Below, piece by piece: positions 24,025 to 36,200 of a stretch of DNA of 64,000 bases. The notes beneath the pieces were generated by a model. The model saw only the letters and a list, made by a program, of their open reading frames with translations, ran no database searches and was not told the DNA's origin. The DNA is taken from the NCBI GenBank assembly GCA_036417435.1, contig CM070911.1, forward strand, positions 7,564,001 through 7,628,000. The letters run 5' to 3'. The stretch is from Inia geoffrensis. Its lineage: Eukaryota; Chordata; Mammalia; Artiodactyla; Iniidae. How positions within the stretch are numbered: position 1 is the stretch's first letter; each line of letters opens with the position of its first letter. Position numbers and translations under genes: made by a program.

Positions 24025-25325
24025 GCATGTTTACCAAGCAGAAAGCAGCTGTCATCTTTGGTTCTTTCCTCCTCACATCCAATCGATGACCAAGGCTGTC
24101 TTACAACCTTGACAATCTTTCCAATCCTGTCCCCACTGCCACCATCTTAGCACAAGCTGGTAAGACAGCCTTCCCGCAAAAGTACTCAGAACTGCCCTCC
24201 CCGGCTCCACGCCAAGGGGCTCTCAGCCCACGGCTGCTCACCAGTTGAGCGGGCCCCCCATGCGGCCTCCACGCTCCATCTCAGATTCTGGTGGATTCTA
24301 CACACTTCTGACGGGAGGAAGGGCTCTTCCATTCAAGACATCGATGCCTTATAGGCAGCTGCTGACAATCAAAACACAGTAAGCACTCCTGAGAGGAAGA
24401 CGGAAAGCGATCTCCGCCAGAAGAAGTAAAGGGAGGGGCAAACTGATTTATTCTGCCTCTCCTGACGTTCCCAGAGGGGCTGACGCTGCGAAAAGACTAT
24501 TAACACTGGACCGAGGGAAGGCTCTTCTCGTGATCGACACAAGTCTTCATCAGTGGACACCTCCGGACACACCACCTGGCTATTCATGGATAACAAACCT
24601 CTGAAATCACTGCCCACCAGATCAGACTTCTTTCAAATTACCCCAGGACCCCCAAAGCTCCAACTACTAAAAAGGGAGGCCTGGCCAAGGTAACACAGGG
24701 ACCATCATCTCTCCTGTAGATTGCTACAGCCTGTTCTTGCTGCTTCCGGATTGGATCCTACCTAATCCATTCTCCTGATGGCAGCCAAAATAATCCTTCA
24801 AAAATGCAAATCTGACCATAGCACTCTCCGGCTTACAACTTTTCCAGGAGTGCCTGCCCTGCACCGTCACACCTGGCCTACAAGACCATCACAGCCTGGC
24901 TGCGGAGCACCTTTTCAGCCTGAGCTACCACCAATCCTCAAGCGCTAATGCTCGGCCACGTGTGTTATCTTCTCCCTGATCTTAGCACACAATGTTCCCT
25001 TTATTTCCAAGATCCTTCTCCCATTCTGCACCCCACCTTCGTCATCCAGGAGACAGAACCAGCCTTCTGGTCTCACCCTGGAAATCAATTCCTCTGGGAA
25101 GGTTTCTCCGAGTATCCTCCACTTTTCCCACCAGTTCCCAGCCCCATGATGGGTTCCTTACTTCTGTTATAGCATTCATCACACTGACTGGAAATTGTCT
25201 ACTTTCTTGTTTTACTCCCTAATAATGAACTCCCTGAAGAAAGGGGCAGTACCCTATACACTGTTACACTGCCAACCTATAGCACTGTGTCTGCCACACA
25301 GTTGATACAATCACTTATTGATCAG
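24025..25325 (+). repeat. L2 in two pieces separated by an unidentified ~520-bp segment
   Basis: 24025-24158 and 24699-25325 read as successive parts of one L2 (CCCACTGCCACCATCTTAGC; then CATCATCTCTCCTGTAGATT, AATGCAAATCTGACCATAGC, CTGGCCTACAAGACCATCAC). The segment between is described in the findings. Confidence 0.65.
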
Positions 25326-25879
25326 ATGAAGATAAAGATATATAAACTAACAGGAATATAGAAGCAGTATCTGAGACTCCGGGGAGAAAAGGAACAAATG
25401 ACAATTTAGGAAAACGGAAGAGCTGCTGTTTGAATAGTCTTCATTTCACTCTCAATCAAAAGAAACATCTCAAAGTGCTTTCAACAACATACCAGGTTCC
25501 TGAAACCACAGAAAGTCAACATCAACAGAATACCCTTTTTTTTGAAATACACACATGGTTGAGATATTTCAAAAAAACATCATCAATATAAAGGACTTTC
25601 ATAACTGGAGGCTAACAGTGATTACAGAGAGTTCACTGCCCTAAAGATCTGATCTTCAGCACCCCTCACGCTCCTCCACAAACTGCAGAGAAGGAGATGT
25701 CTGCTAACTGTAATCTAATGCCAACTTTGTACTATATGCTTTTCTGTTTAGGTAAAGGTAGGGAAGCTTCTGGCAAACGTAACAGAAGAATTCTTTAAGG
25801 AAGAAAAAACGGTACAAGATTGCAAACTGCATGTCATCACTGATCATGGCAATCTAAGATTGTTTCTTTTATATAAACT

Positions 25880-25886
<7 letters not shown>

Positions 25887-25915
<29 letters not shown>

Positions 25916-26105
25916 GGTATGCGGGCCTCTCACTGTTGTAGCCTCTCCCGTTGTGGAGCACAGGCTCCGGACGCACAGGCTCAATGGCCATGGCTCACGG
26001 GCCCAGCCGCTCCGCGGCACGTGGGATCTCCCCGGACCGGGGCACGAACCTGTGTCCTCTGCATCGGCAGGCGGACTCTCAACCACTGCGCCACCAGGGA
26101 AGCCC
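25887..26105 (-). repeat. CHR-2-type short SINE
   Basis: Complete minus-strand copy with a T run of more than 30. The duplication TAAACTCATTTTT lies at 25874-25886 and 26106-26118. Confidence 0.93.
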
Positions 26106-26484
26106 TAAACTCATTTTTAAAAGACACAAACTACAAAGAGATGACTGGAAGAGAACTAGACTTTTATTTTAGAGGATTAGATCTCCTGATCACTAATAGT
26201 TGAAAGTTTAAGATTCTGGAACGCTTTGAAACAAAAAACAAATGTAGATCTGAAGAACAAAGAGGAATTTCTACTATTTTAATGGGATATTAAGTAGTTT
26301 CCCATGAACAATGGTTAAGCATTATTTTACCGGTTCCAGGAAGCACAGGGAATTGACAAGTGAGCCACTGTGTCTAATTTACACAGCCACATGCAGACCC
26401 AAAGTCCCTCGACACAGCCAGCTTAAAAATAACAGTATCTTTTCTTGTCCTACTTTTATCATAACTCCTTTCTGTATCACTTAC

Positions 26485-26537
26485 CGGAATGTAATAGATG
26501 CCCATCTTGGGGGTTTCATTGGCAGTAAGAAGCATTC
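26485..26537 (-). CDS. NOL10: NOL10 coding exon 13 (residues 325-342), last exon in the window
   Basis: A 53-nt exon between acceptor TTTATTTTTAG and donor GTAAGTGA. It encodes [17 protein letters not shown] after the split glycine, ending in phase 0. In the known protein the next residues open the segment that leads into the NUC153 half, and that exon was not found in the window. Confidence 0.95.
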
Positions 26538-29500
26538 CTAAAAATAAACACAATGAAAAAGGTAAACACATGGGGAAAAGAAAAGCTCCCTTTTCTACTT
26601 GTTTTACGTTTTGAAATGGGTGAGGTGCTCAGAACACGGCGAACGGTAGAAGAGCCAGACGGGCAGCCAGGCACCCTCTGAGTCAGCTTGTACCCTGTGG
26701 TCCCTGACCCTCCCAGACGGGGCACCTTAAGTATCAGAAAGACCAGCTTCCCCATCTGCAAAACACTTAGGCTGTCTGTACTAGCTAAGTGACTGAGCAG
26801 TTCCCACCATGAAGTGCTCAGGTCTATACAAAGTTTGCCATCATTTTTAAGGGGGAAAGTTTTAAGCTTCAGACACATAGATAAAATGTAGTTTTGATAC
26901 ACTATTTATTATAATAATAATAAGGAAGTCAAGAAGAAAGGTTTCTCTCTGTTAATCAGGAATCAAAGAACCAAGGTAAAGTATTTCCCACCAAATGGCA
27001 CAGCAAAGTAGTTCCTAACGCTTGAATTAAACTTTACACCTTAATAGAAAACAAAATGGCTTACAGGGAATGCTATGTGTAGCTACACTAGAAAAGGCCC
27101 ATACAGCCTGGGACTTCCTGGTGGCGCAGTGGTTAAGAATCCGCCTGCCAATGCAGGGGACACGGGTTCGAGCCCTGGTCTGGGAAGATCCCACATGCCG
27201 CGGAGCAACTAAGCCCACGTACCCTAGAGCTTGCGCATTGCAGCTACTGAGCCCAAGCGCCACAACTACTGAAGCCTGCGTGCTCTAGTGCCCCCGTGCC
27301 CCAACTACTGAGCCCATGTGCTGCAACTACTGAAGCCCGTGTGCCTAGAGCCCGTGCTCCACAACAAGAGAAGCCACCGCAACGAGAAACCCGCGCACCG
27401 CAATGAAGAGTAGCCTCCGCTCGCTGCAACTAGAGAAAGCCCGCGCGCAGCAACAAAGACCCAACGCAGCCAAAAATAAATAAATTAATGAATCAATTAA
27501 AAAAATAAAGAATTTAGCGTCTGCAGACCTGCTTTTCTCAAGACCACACTATTCACTGTGCATGGGACGTGGCTCCCAGCGTGAGGCTGTGGATCAGGGC
27601 GGGGCTTCACAGCCACTTGGGAAGCATGTGAAAAGTAACTCCATTTGGGGGCTCTCCCCCAGACGCTGAGTCAGTACCCCTGATGTGTGTATGGCCAAGC
27701 AAGCCGTACTTCTAAGACGCTCCCAGGCGATCCTAGGGGTGGCCAGGCTGGAGACCCTCTGCCAGATGCTGCCACTGCTCCCTGCCTCCTCATATTCAAA
27801 GGATCAAAGAAGAAAACATAATCTTTCTCTCCAAATTTGCTCTCTCTCCTGTGCTCCCAATCTCGGCTCCGTTTATCATTTCCTACTCATCTTAGTTCAA
27901 AACGGATCTACCTTTTACCTGGTGGACAGAACCACCTCTGGAAGCAGGGTCTGAGTAGGTCCTGACCACAAACAGCACCCAGCCACTTAGCAGGTCACTC
28001 CTGGGTCCACACCACCCGGGCACCACCTGCTTCCCACCCCATTCCTCCTAGAGCTCCTCCGTGCACCGTGCTGTGCCCCCGCCCATCCTTCCTACCCTTC
28101 TTACGCTGTCCCCTCATGGGGATCACCTCACCTCCCAACTCCACCCAGCACCCCAGGCTCAATGCAGACAAAGATCTCCTCTCATTGCTTCAGCTGAACT
28201 CCTCTCTCTCTCCTGCCATCTGTACATACATAACAGAACTCTTCCTGCTTTGCCTCATATCCCTCCATCACAATTATCTGTGTACGTCCGTCCTCAGAAT
28301 ACAAGCCTGCTTGAGAGTGGGAAGTGTTCTCTTTCCAGAATTCTTCACAGATTTGCCTTGAAGGGACTGTTAAATCTTAAAATCTGCCACGTAATTTACT
28401 GAACAGCCTGCAACACAGAAATACGAAACCCATGGCTTTATGAGCCTGTGTATCATCATCAGGGAGCTCCAGCCTCCTCCATATCCCTACACACGATTAC
28501 CAATCACATAAAACAGCTAAAGCGCACACTACATAGCACCTCACCTGCCACCGACCTATGGACTGCTACCAGTTTCTACTAATAGCTAGGCTGGCTGAGG
28601 CCTAAGTCACTGAGAGGGTCATTTTCTCAATCGTCCATGCCACTTCCTGCTCTTAATTTTTCAAGTAAATATAATATCCTAGAATTGTCCCAACCAGGCC
28701 AAACCCTGTCTTAAGAAATAAAATGAGTTTAAAACCCTATAAAGCATAACCTAGATTCATCTCACAGAATGGCCCGTTGCTACATACTGCATACCTGAGT
28801 TGGGATAGAGGCAAACATCATTAATGTCATGTTCTGGCTCCAAGGAAGTAAATATTTTTCCCTAAAAGAATAAGCAAAAAGGAATTACTAAAATAGTTAA
28901 AGGAAGACAACTTTTGGCAATGTGATATACAGAAAATAACCTGGAGACATAACTCCACTACACTCTGCTGATGTGAAAAAATAAAATCACCTAACTGAAA
29001 TCACAGAATTTAAGTTCAAAAAATTCTTAGAGAATTTGTTTTATCAATTTATCAAATCCTCTCATTTTAGAGAGGAAGAAACTGAGGGTTGCGGGGAGAG
29101 GTGATTTTCTTGAGAAAGTGAGTATAAACTTTTAAAGATAATGTCTAAACAGGAAAGGGTAAAGTCTAAAATAAAGTTGTAAATCAACTTTAAAAAATTC
29201 TCATAACCTGGAAAACACACCCTAGGTAAACTTGTCCTCAAAGAAACCAAAGATGAAGAGACGGTCAACAAGGCAGCATGAGGATGGTATCTGCCACACC
29301 TGCATCATGAGGACTTGAGGGGGATCGAGGAAGGCGATGAATATAAAATAACTTACAAAACAAAATCCTATAAATACATAAAGTGTTAGCTATTACACAG
29401 CAAAGGGTAAATTTTTTTGTAATGTGGGGAGAAATATACTATAGTTTTAAAGATTAAAAGAAGTAAAAAAAAAAAAGAAAGTAAGTAGATGGGAGTGGAA

Positions 29501-32500
29501 AAAGGTGATGAGAAAGATAAACAAGGAAAGCAAGTCAAGCAGAGCCAAGTAATCTGGGTGTTGGTCAAGAGAACGTATTTAGTCATTGCAACAACACCAA
29601 AGTAAAACTTACTGTAGCAACGACAACGTGATTTCAAGAACTGCTGTTGAAAATGTCTGCCAGCTCTTGCATTTATTAAGCCATTATTAGAGGCTCCACG
29701 GCAAAGTGGGGGCAGTAGTTAAAAAACTAATTTTGCACCCAGTGAAAAACAGCAGCCAGGTTCTAATTCAAGACAGACAGTGGAACTCGCATGGCTACCT
29801 CCCTTTCGTCTCAAGTGCTCAGTGAAACATAAAATGGAAAGAGGGAGGGAAAAAGGAAGGTGACATGGGAATAATAATAGCATGGAACAAAAAAGAAAAG
29901 GGGCCACAGTTCATAGAAATCCATATTGGGGAAAACCATACGGCAGTTAGAGGGCCTGGGAGGATGCCTCCAAACTGGTAAGTTTACCATTAGGTAGGAT
30001 GGAAGCCAGGTCAAGGGAAACTTCTACTTCACCAGTATGCTATGACTTTTCAAAAATAAAATGTCTGCATTTGTGGTATTAAAAAGAAATACTATTTCAA
30101 AGTAAACTAGTTTGGATTATCAGAAAAGAGCAGAGAAAATTCCAGCCTAAGACACCACGTATCTTCCTAAGAAAGCCCTCAAAACCCTCCAACTCAAAGC
30201 AGCATAGTCGGTTCCCGGGCAATTGTCAAGGTAATTCTTCCAGGAATTGAGAAAAGCCGGAAGCCCTTCCTCTTCTCCCTAACAGTCTCAGGAGCTGTAA
30301 AGGTAACAGGGCTTGAGAGACGGGACACACCCCAAGGATAACCCTGAACCTCCATAGCACATCCAGAGAAAAAAAGAAAGGGCGCTAAGTAAGGTCAATA
30401 CTTTGAGAGTTGACAAAATGAAAATGAAAAACAAAAGTAATGGTCCGAGCAGGCAGGGATTCTGATCAGTAGCTGAACCATGACGGAGCTGCTGGTGGCA
30501 TCTCTGCCCTAAACTTAGGCAGCCCTCACACGAAAGACTGACGCTTGCCCTCCGGTAACTAATGCTGAGGCTGCTGGGCCCTCCACCCACTTCATCTCAA
30601 AAATGAATTTTTTTTTTTTAAAGTAACACTTTTTGACTAAAGATGCTAAGTTTCAAATCAATAAACGCAAAGACTCTTAAAAGCAACTGCCACTCTGAAT
30701 GAATGTTTTCCCAGCTGATGAACTAATCTTTTGCTACTCTCTCAAAATACTTAGGTTTTAAAATGAAAAAGCAAAAACAGAAAGTAGAATAAAAGCAGCA
30801 ACACAGGGTTTTGTTACCTTTCAAATGACACTCAGAAGGGCAGAGAACATCAAATATTCTGACGAAAATATTGTTTGTAAGAAAAGCACTATAGGGAATT
30901 GTTGTGAAGGTATCATATCTAAAATCCAATTGTTTGGCATGGGGAAGGGGTATGAAATTGAGATGTATAATAACAGTGATATGGAAAGATTAGTAGTAGC
31001 TCATGAAAACCTTCCAAGGGTTGTAAGACAGCCTCAAAATCTAGGGAGTTGCTCATGGATCAATCTTTTTTTTAAACAATGATTTACTCTCTACCTAACT
31101 GAACATGTAAAAATGCATATGCCCATTCTAGCAAATGAGGAAAACTGCTTAACAGGAAGAAAACAATCTTGACTACTCTGAATATCAATATTGTCTATCC
31201 CGAAGTAACTGACTTCCAATGAAGTGCCCAAACGGATGCTTAGTATTGATATTTCTTTCTCAAGAACCCACATTGCTCAAAAAAGGCAACAGAAAGAAAA
31301 GAAACATTACGTGGAAAATAGACAAATAAGTAAGTAATGTTAACAACAAAAAATACGTACTGAGTTCTTATTCCACATTTTGATAATTCGAGAGTCAGCA
31401 GACAAAATCAAATCTAATGAATCCTGGAAATGAACTGATTTAATGGGCAGCCCATATTGGTGATCCTTAACTAGCAATGGCTTATCAGACCGAAGATCAT
31501 ACAATAAAACCTAAAAAGAAAAAAAGTTATTTCTGTTTAAACGAACTAAATATTTTATCTTGAAACTTTTAAAACTTAGAATAACGGCTGCCATTTGCTT
31601 TATTACCTTTTTTATCAACACAACGAACACCCCTCACTCAGGGTACAAAGATTCTAAAGTCAGCCAGCAAAAAATACTCCAGAAAAATCTCTTATATTAC
31701 CCTCCAGTATATGGTTTTATGAACTCAACCCTGAGAGTGGTTTCTAGGCACACTAAGATTGAGAACTACTTAGCTATATTAAGGACGGAACCAAAAGGAA
31801 AGTCCACAAGAATCTGTGTCATTTATGAATTCAACAAATATATACACTGAGGGCCTACTGTGTACCCGGCACTGTCACAGCGGCTGACAGAAACAAGAAC
31901 AGAAGCATAATGAAGACAGTCCTGGTAGATTCAAGACAGAGGGAGGCTGCAGGGTTATGACTTTCGGGGGGAGGGGGGTCTCTTCTGAGCCCTGTCTTGA
32001 TAGGCAAGGGGCCTGGTGAAGCTGGATCTCAGTCCGAGGTGACAGATGACAGAGGCAGTAACTCTACTGGAAGCAGGGCTCACACCTGTGCTGAGGTCAG
32101 AACAGACTTACAAGCGTGTGGGCTCTGCCTTGAAGGAAAGAGAGAAAAGATGAAATTAAATCCCTGAAGCTATTTCATTTGTACTCCTCAGACTAGCGTT
32201 TGCTGAGGTATGTCCCACTGGTCACGCACTGCACCGGATGTGGGTGATAGTGCTGGGTGGAAAAAAAGGTTCCTTGGGCAAATACATTTTGGAAATACTT
32301 ACTCAACACATTTTTTGTCTGCAGGAATTCTCCGAGCTTTCAATGTATATTTAAATGCACTATAAACCTCAAAAAGTAGAAATCTGGAGAATTCCAAATC
32401 TGTATGACCACGGAACTCCACACTCTCTAGAAAATACTGTTCTAAACCACAGTCAGGACACCTGAGGCATACCCCACTGCAGCTTCAGCTCGAGAGCCTC

Positions 32501-33187
32501 TCACAGCAACCACTCAGGCCAGAACCAGAATTTCTCAAGGTACTAAAGGAACACAGCTCATTCTGAGTATCCCGTCACTCTGGCCAAAACAATAATGCAT
32601 CATTTTGTTCCCACAGAGAACAGACACGTGGATGTTTCCCATGATACACACACGCCCCTGAAGTAGTAACTGAAGTGTGAAGTTTCCAATTTAAACATAT
32701 TTACCTGCCCTGTGGATGTTCCAACTGCCATGGTCAAGGCACCATTAAATTTCAAAGCAGAGATCGTTGGTAAACTGTTTATCCTGAAAGGCAAAACATT
32801 TGTTATTTTGTGCATGTATGGCCAAATCTCCTTCCAAATAACAAATTCATTATTAATCTTCACTTCAATTCTAATGGGGACAATCACATTTCTTAGTCTT
32901 CTGTTTAAAAGGTAACTGTAGCCAAACTTTCTTAATCAAAATGAAAAAAAACCTTTACTTATTAATGTAATCTACCTTTAAAAATCTGTAGATTATGTTC
33001 TTTAAAAACTGTAAGAAATATTTTCAAAGTAGCTACAAGCAAAAAAAAGTTTCTGAAAATATAAAACCAATTGAAAAAGATCAGTATGACAGTATCTTTC
33101 ATCTTGATTAAGCCAGGATAAGGTATTTACAGAATCATGCCCTTTTTTGCTTAAGAGAAAACAGTTTTATATTCGGGCATGGGTATA

Positions 33188-33221
<34 letters not shown>

Positions 33222-36200
33222 GGTACGCGGGCCTCTCACTGCTGTGGCCTCTCCCGTTGCGGAGCACAGGCTCCGGACGCGCAGGCTCAGCGGCCATGGC
33301 TCACAGGCTCAGCCGCTCCGCGGCATGTGGGATCTTCCCCGACCGGTGCACGAACCCGTGTCCCCTGCATCGGCAGGCGGACTCTCAACCACTGCGCCAC
33401 CAGGGAAGCCCCCCATTTTCATTTTTAAGGTTAGTGATGTCAAGCTAAAATAAAGACTAGTCCCCAAACGGGGACCCAGAACCTGTAAAGGTAACAAAAT
33501 GATGGATGTTTATGGCTCTGGATCTGGACTATGCTTCTCACTCAGTAACCAAGAATAAGGCTCTGAGGGGGAAAGGGTCCTAGAAGATGAGTCAGAAGAG
33601 GGCCACAGTCCTGATTTCAAGGCCTATTGTCGCCACGACCTTGGACCAGGACCTTCAGTCCAGGCTGCTGACTCTTGGCATCCTCAGGTCTCTTATGCCA
33701 CCTAAAGCCTCAGCCTGCAACTACACTGAAGCATCCACGGGAGCCTGGAGGTCTCTTGTCTGCATCACTTTCAGTCATCTACTCTTCAAAATGAACTCTG
33801 GAATCATTTCTCAGTGCGGTGACATTATTTTTCCTCATTTATTCAAACTCTTTTTTTTTTTTGTATTTGTTTTTAAAATTTTATTTAATTTATTTATTTT
33901 TGGCTGTGTCGTTGTTGTACACGGGCTTTCTCTAGTTGCGGCTAGCTGGGGTTACTCTTCATTGCAGTGCGCAGGCTCCTCACTGCAGTGGCTTCTCTTG
34001 TTGTGGAGCACGGGTTCTAGGCGCACGGGCTTCAGTACTTGTGGCTCACGGGCTCAGAAGTTGTGGCTCGCAGGCTCTAGAGTGCAGGCTCAGTAGTTGT
34101 GGTGCACAGGCTGAGTTGCTCCGCTGCATGTGGGATCTTCCTGGAACAGGGCTAGAACCCGTGTCCCTTGCATTGGCAGGCGGATTCTTAACCACTGTGC
34201 CACCAGGGAAGCCCTATTCAAACTTTTTTGTTTCTTAATAAAATTTTGTCCCTTTCTTCAGATAGTCACTTATTAAGCTTATCCCTCAGTATTTTACAAT
34301 TTTTTTGTTATAAATTATTTTGTTATAAATGAGAACTGCTTTTCATTGTATCTTTCTAACTGGATATTGCTGATAAACATCAACGCCACTGATTTTGTAC
34401 ATTTATTTTGTAACCAATTTACTTAACTCTCATATTAGTGCTTATAGTTTTTCAGTTAGCTCTACTGGGTTTCTTAGGCAGACAATCACATCATCTGCAA
34501 AGAACAAAAGCCTGTCCTCCGCTAGCCAAAACTGAACACGTATTTCTTTCTCTGACTGTATTGGCTCCACCTTCCAGAACTCTACCTATGTCAAATAACA
34601 GAGGTGACGGCTTATAATATTTGTGTAGGAAAAAAATAAAGCTAAGCATAAAAAAATTAATAAATAAAATCACCTGGGGCTTCCCTGGTGGCGCAGTGGT
34701 TGAGAGTCCACCTGCCGATGCAGGGGATACGGGTTCGTGCCCCGGTCTGGGAAGATCCCACATGCCGTGGAGTGTCTGAGCCCATAAGCCATGGCCGCTA
34801 AGCCTGCACGTCCGGAGCCTGTGCTCCACAACGGGAGAGGCCACAGCAGTGAGAGGCCCGCGTACCGCAAAAGGGAAAAAAAAAAAAAAAATCACCTGAA
34901 GCTGAATCAGTAGGCAGAGCTACTTTTAACACTTTGTAACGTATCCAGATTTTTCGTCCCCATAACTATACACATACGTTCATTGTTTTTCTTATGAAAA
35001 TGTGATAAAACTCTATAGGGAACTGTGTGATTTACTTTTCCACTTAACAGCATTTTTGGAACATCTTTCCCTAGAAATAAATATGCTTCTGCCACATAAT
35101 TCTTAAAGCCTTACGTAGGCTATTGGTCAACACTTCCTCATCTGTAAAATAAATACAAAACAGTACCTGCATCAAAGACTGTTGTTGTTTTATTAAATAA
35201 GTTAATATATGTAGAGAACTTAGAACACTACCTGGCAAATAGAAAGTACTGTTAGCTATTATTTCTACCAAGCTGTATTTTGATTTGATATCCCAGGCCT
35301 TTCTAACATCTGAGTATTATTATAATGGGATTAACACCTTGGGCTATGGAAGGTGGGAGAACGTGCACACTGTACACATAGGTAGACCTTTAAATTGATG
35401 TTACCTTTTCTGTCAGGCAATTTAGCAATGGGTACCAAAAGCCTTAAGAACATGTATGCTGTTCAAGCTCTTGATATTTTCCCAGGAAATAATCATAAAA
35501 CTGTAAACAGATGTGTACTAGTGGAAAAACTATAAGCATCCTTCACAAACCAAGAGTGGTCTGTTACTTAAATTAGACCTACCTGTATATATGCAGAAGT
35601 CATTTTTACTTTCTTCTGTGCATTTTTGAAACTGATTAGTATCTTTTTACATTAAGTACAAAATAAAAAAAAATTTTTAATACATAAAATAACCTCCATC
35701 ATGACAGCTGAAAAATGCCTCACCCCTAAGGACAAAAGAGGCCACCAAAAATGTTTGTGAATCAATATTCTATCAAAAAAAGAAAAGCGACTCCCATGTT
35801 TCTAGAGGCCACAGTTAAGATTATTTTTCAACATCCCTTCCTTAAATTTTGTGTAATGGTACTTCTATTGTAGTCATTAAAGTAGAAATAACCTTAAGAC
35901 ATACTGCAAATAACCCCTGCTGGTCTGTTTTCTTAAATGACTTTTCAAGATGAAACAATTAATGACAGTTTGTACACAAGTCTCTTTATTCTAATTCAAA
36001 CACAAGTTAATGCTTAAGGGTAAGAGAAAATTAACCTGTTTCCTATAGAGTGAGTAAATATCTTTCATTTAAACCTGATTTTCTACTTTCTAAAAATAAA
36101 CAAGTTTCTGATTCATTTTCTTTCATACCTATTTGATGAATACTAATAAGCATTTTCCGTTGCTTTATTCTATTAACAAATGTAGAGACTCATAATTCAG

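Larger units (their letters stand above)
26538..28794 (-). other. NOL10: NOL10 intron 12
   Basis: 2257 bp. It holds a long CHR SINE at 27110-27512 and an L2-like C/T-rich stretch around 28040-28350. The rest (26540-27100, 27515-28035) shows nothing I recognise, apart from an ATA-rich run near 26910. Confidence 0.85.
31511..32704 (-). other. NOL10: NOL10 intron 10
   Basis: 1194 bp. It contains an L2-like fragment (about 31825-31920) and a possible hAT MITE fragment (about 32190-32450). Nothing else is recognised. Confidence 0.8.

Noticed and set aside
28061..28402. 113-codon plus-strand open frame
   Set aside because: C/T-rich L2-like sequence; frames there stay open because of composition.
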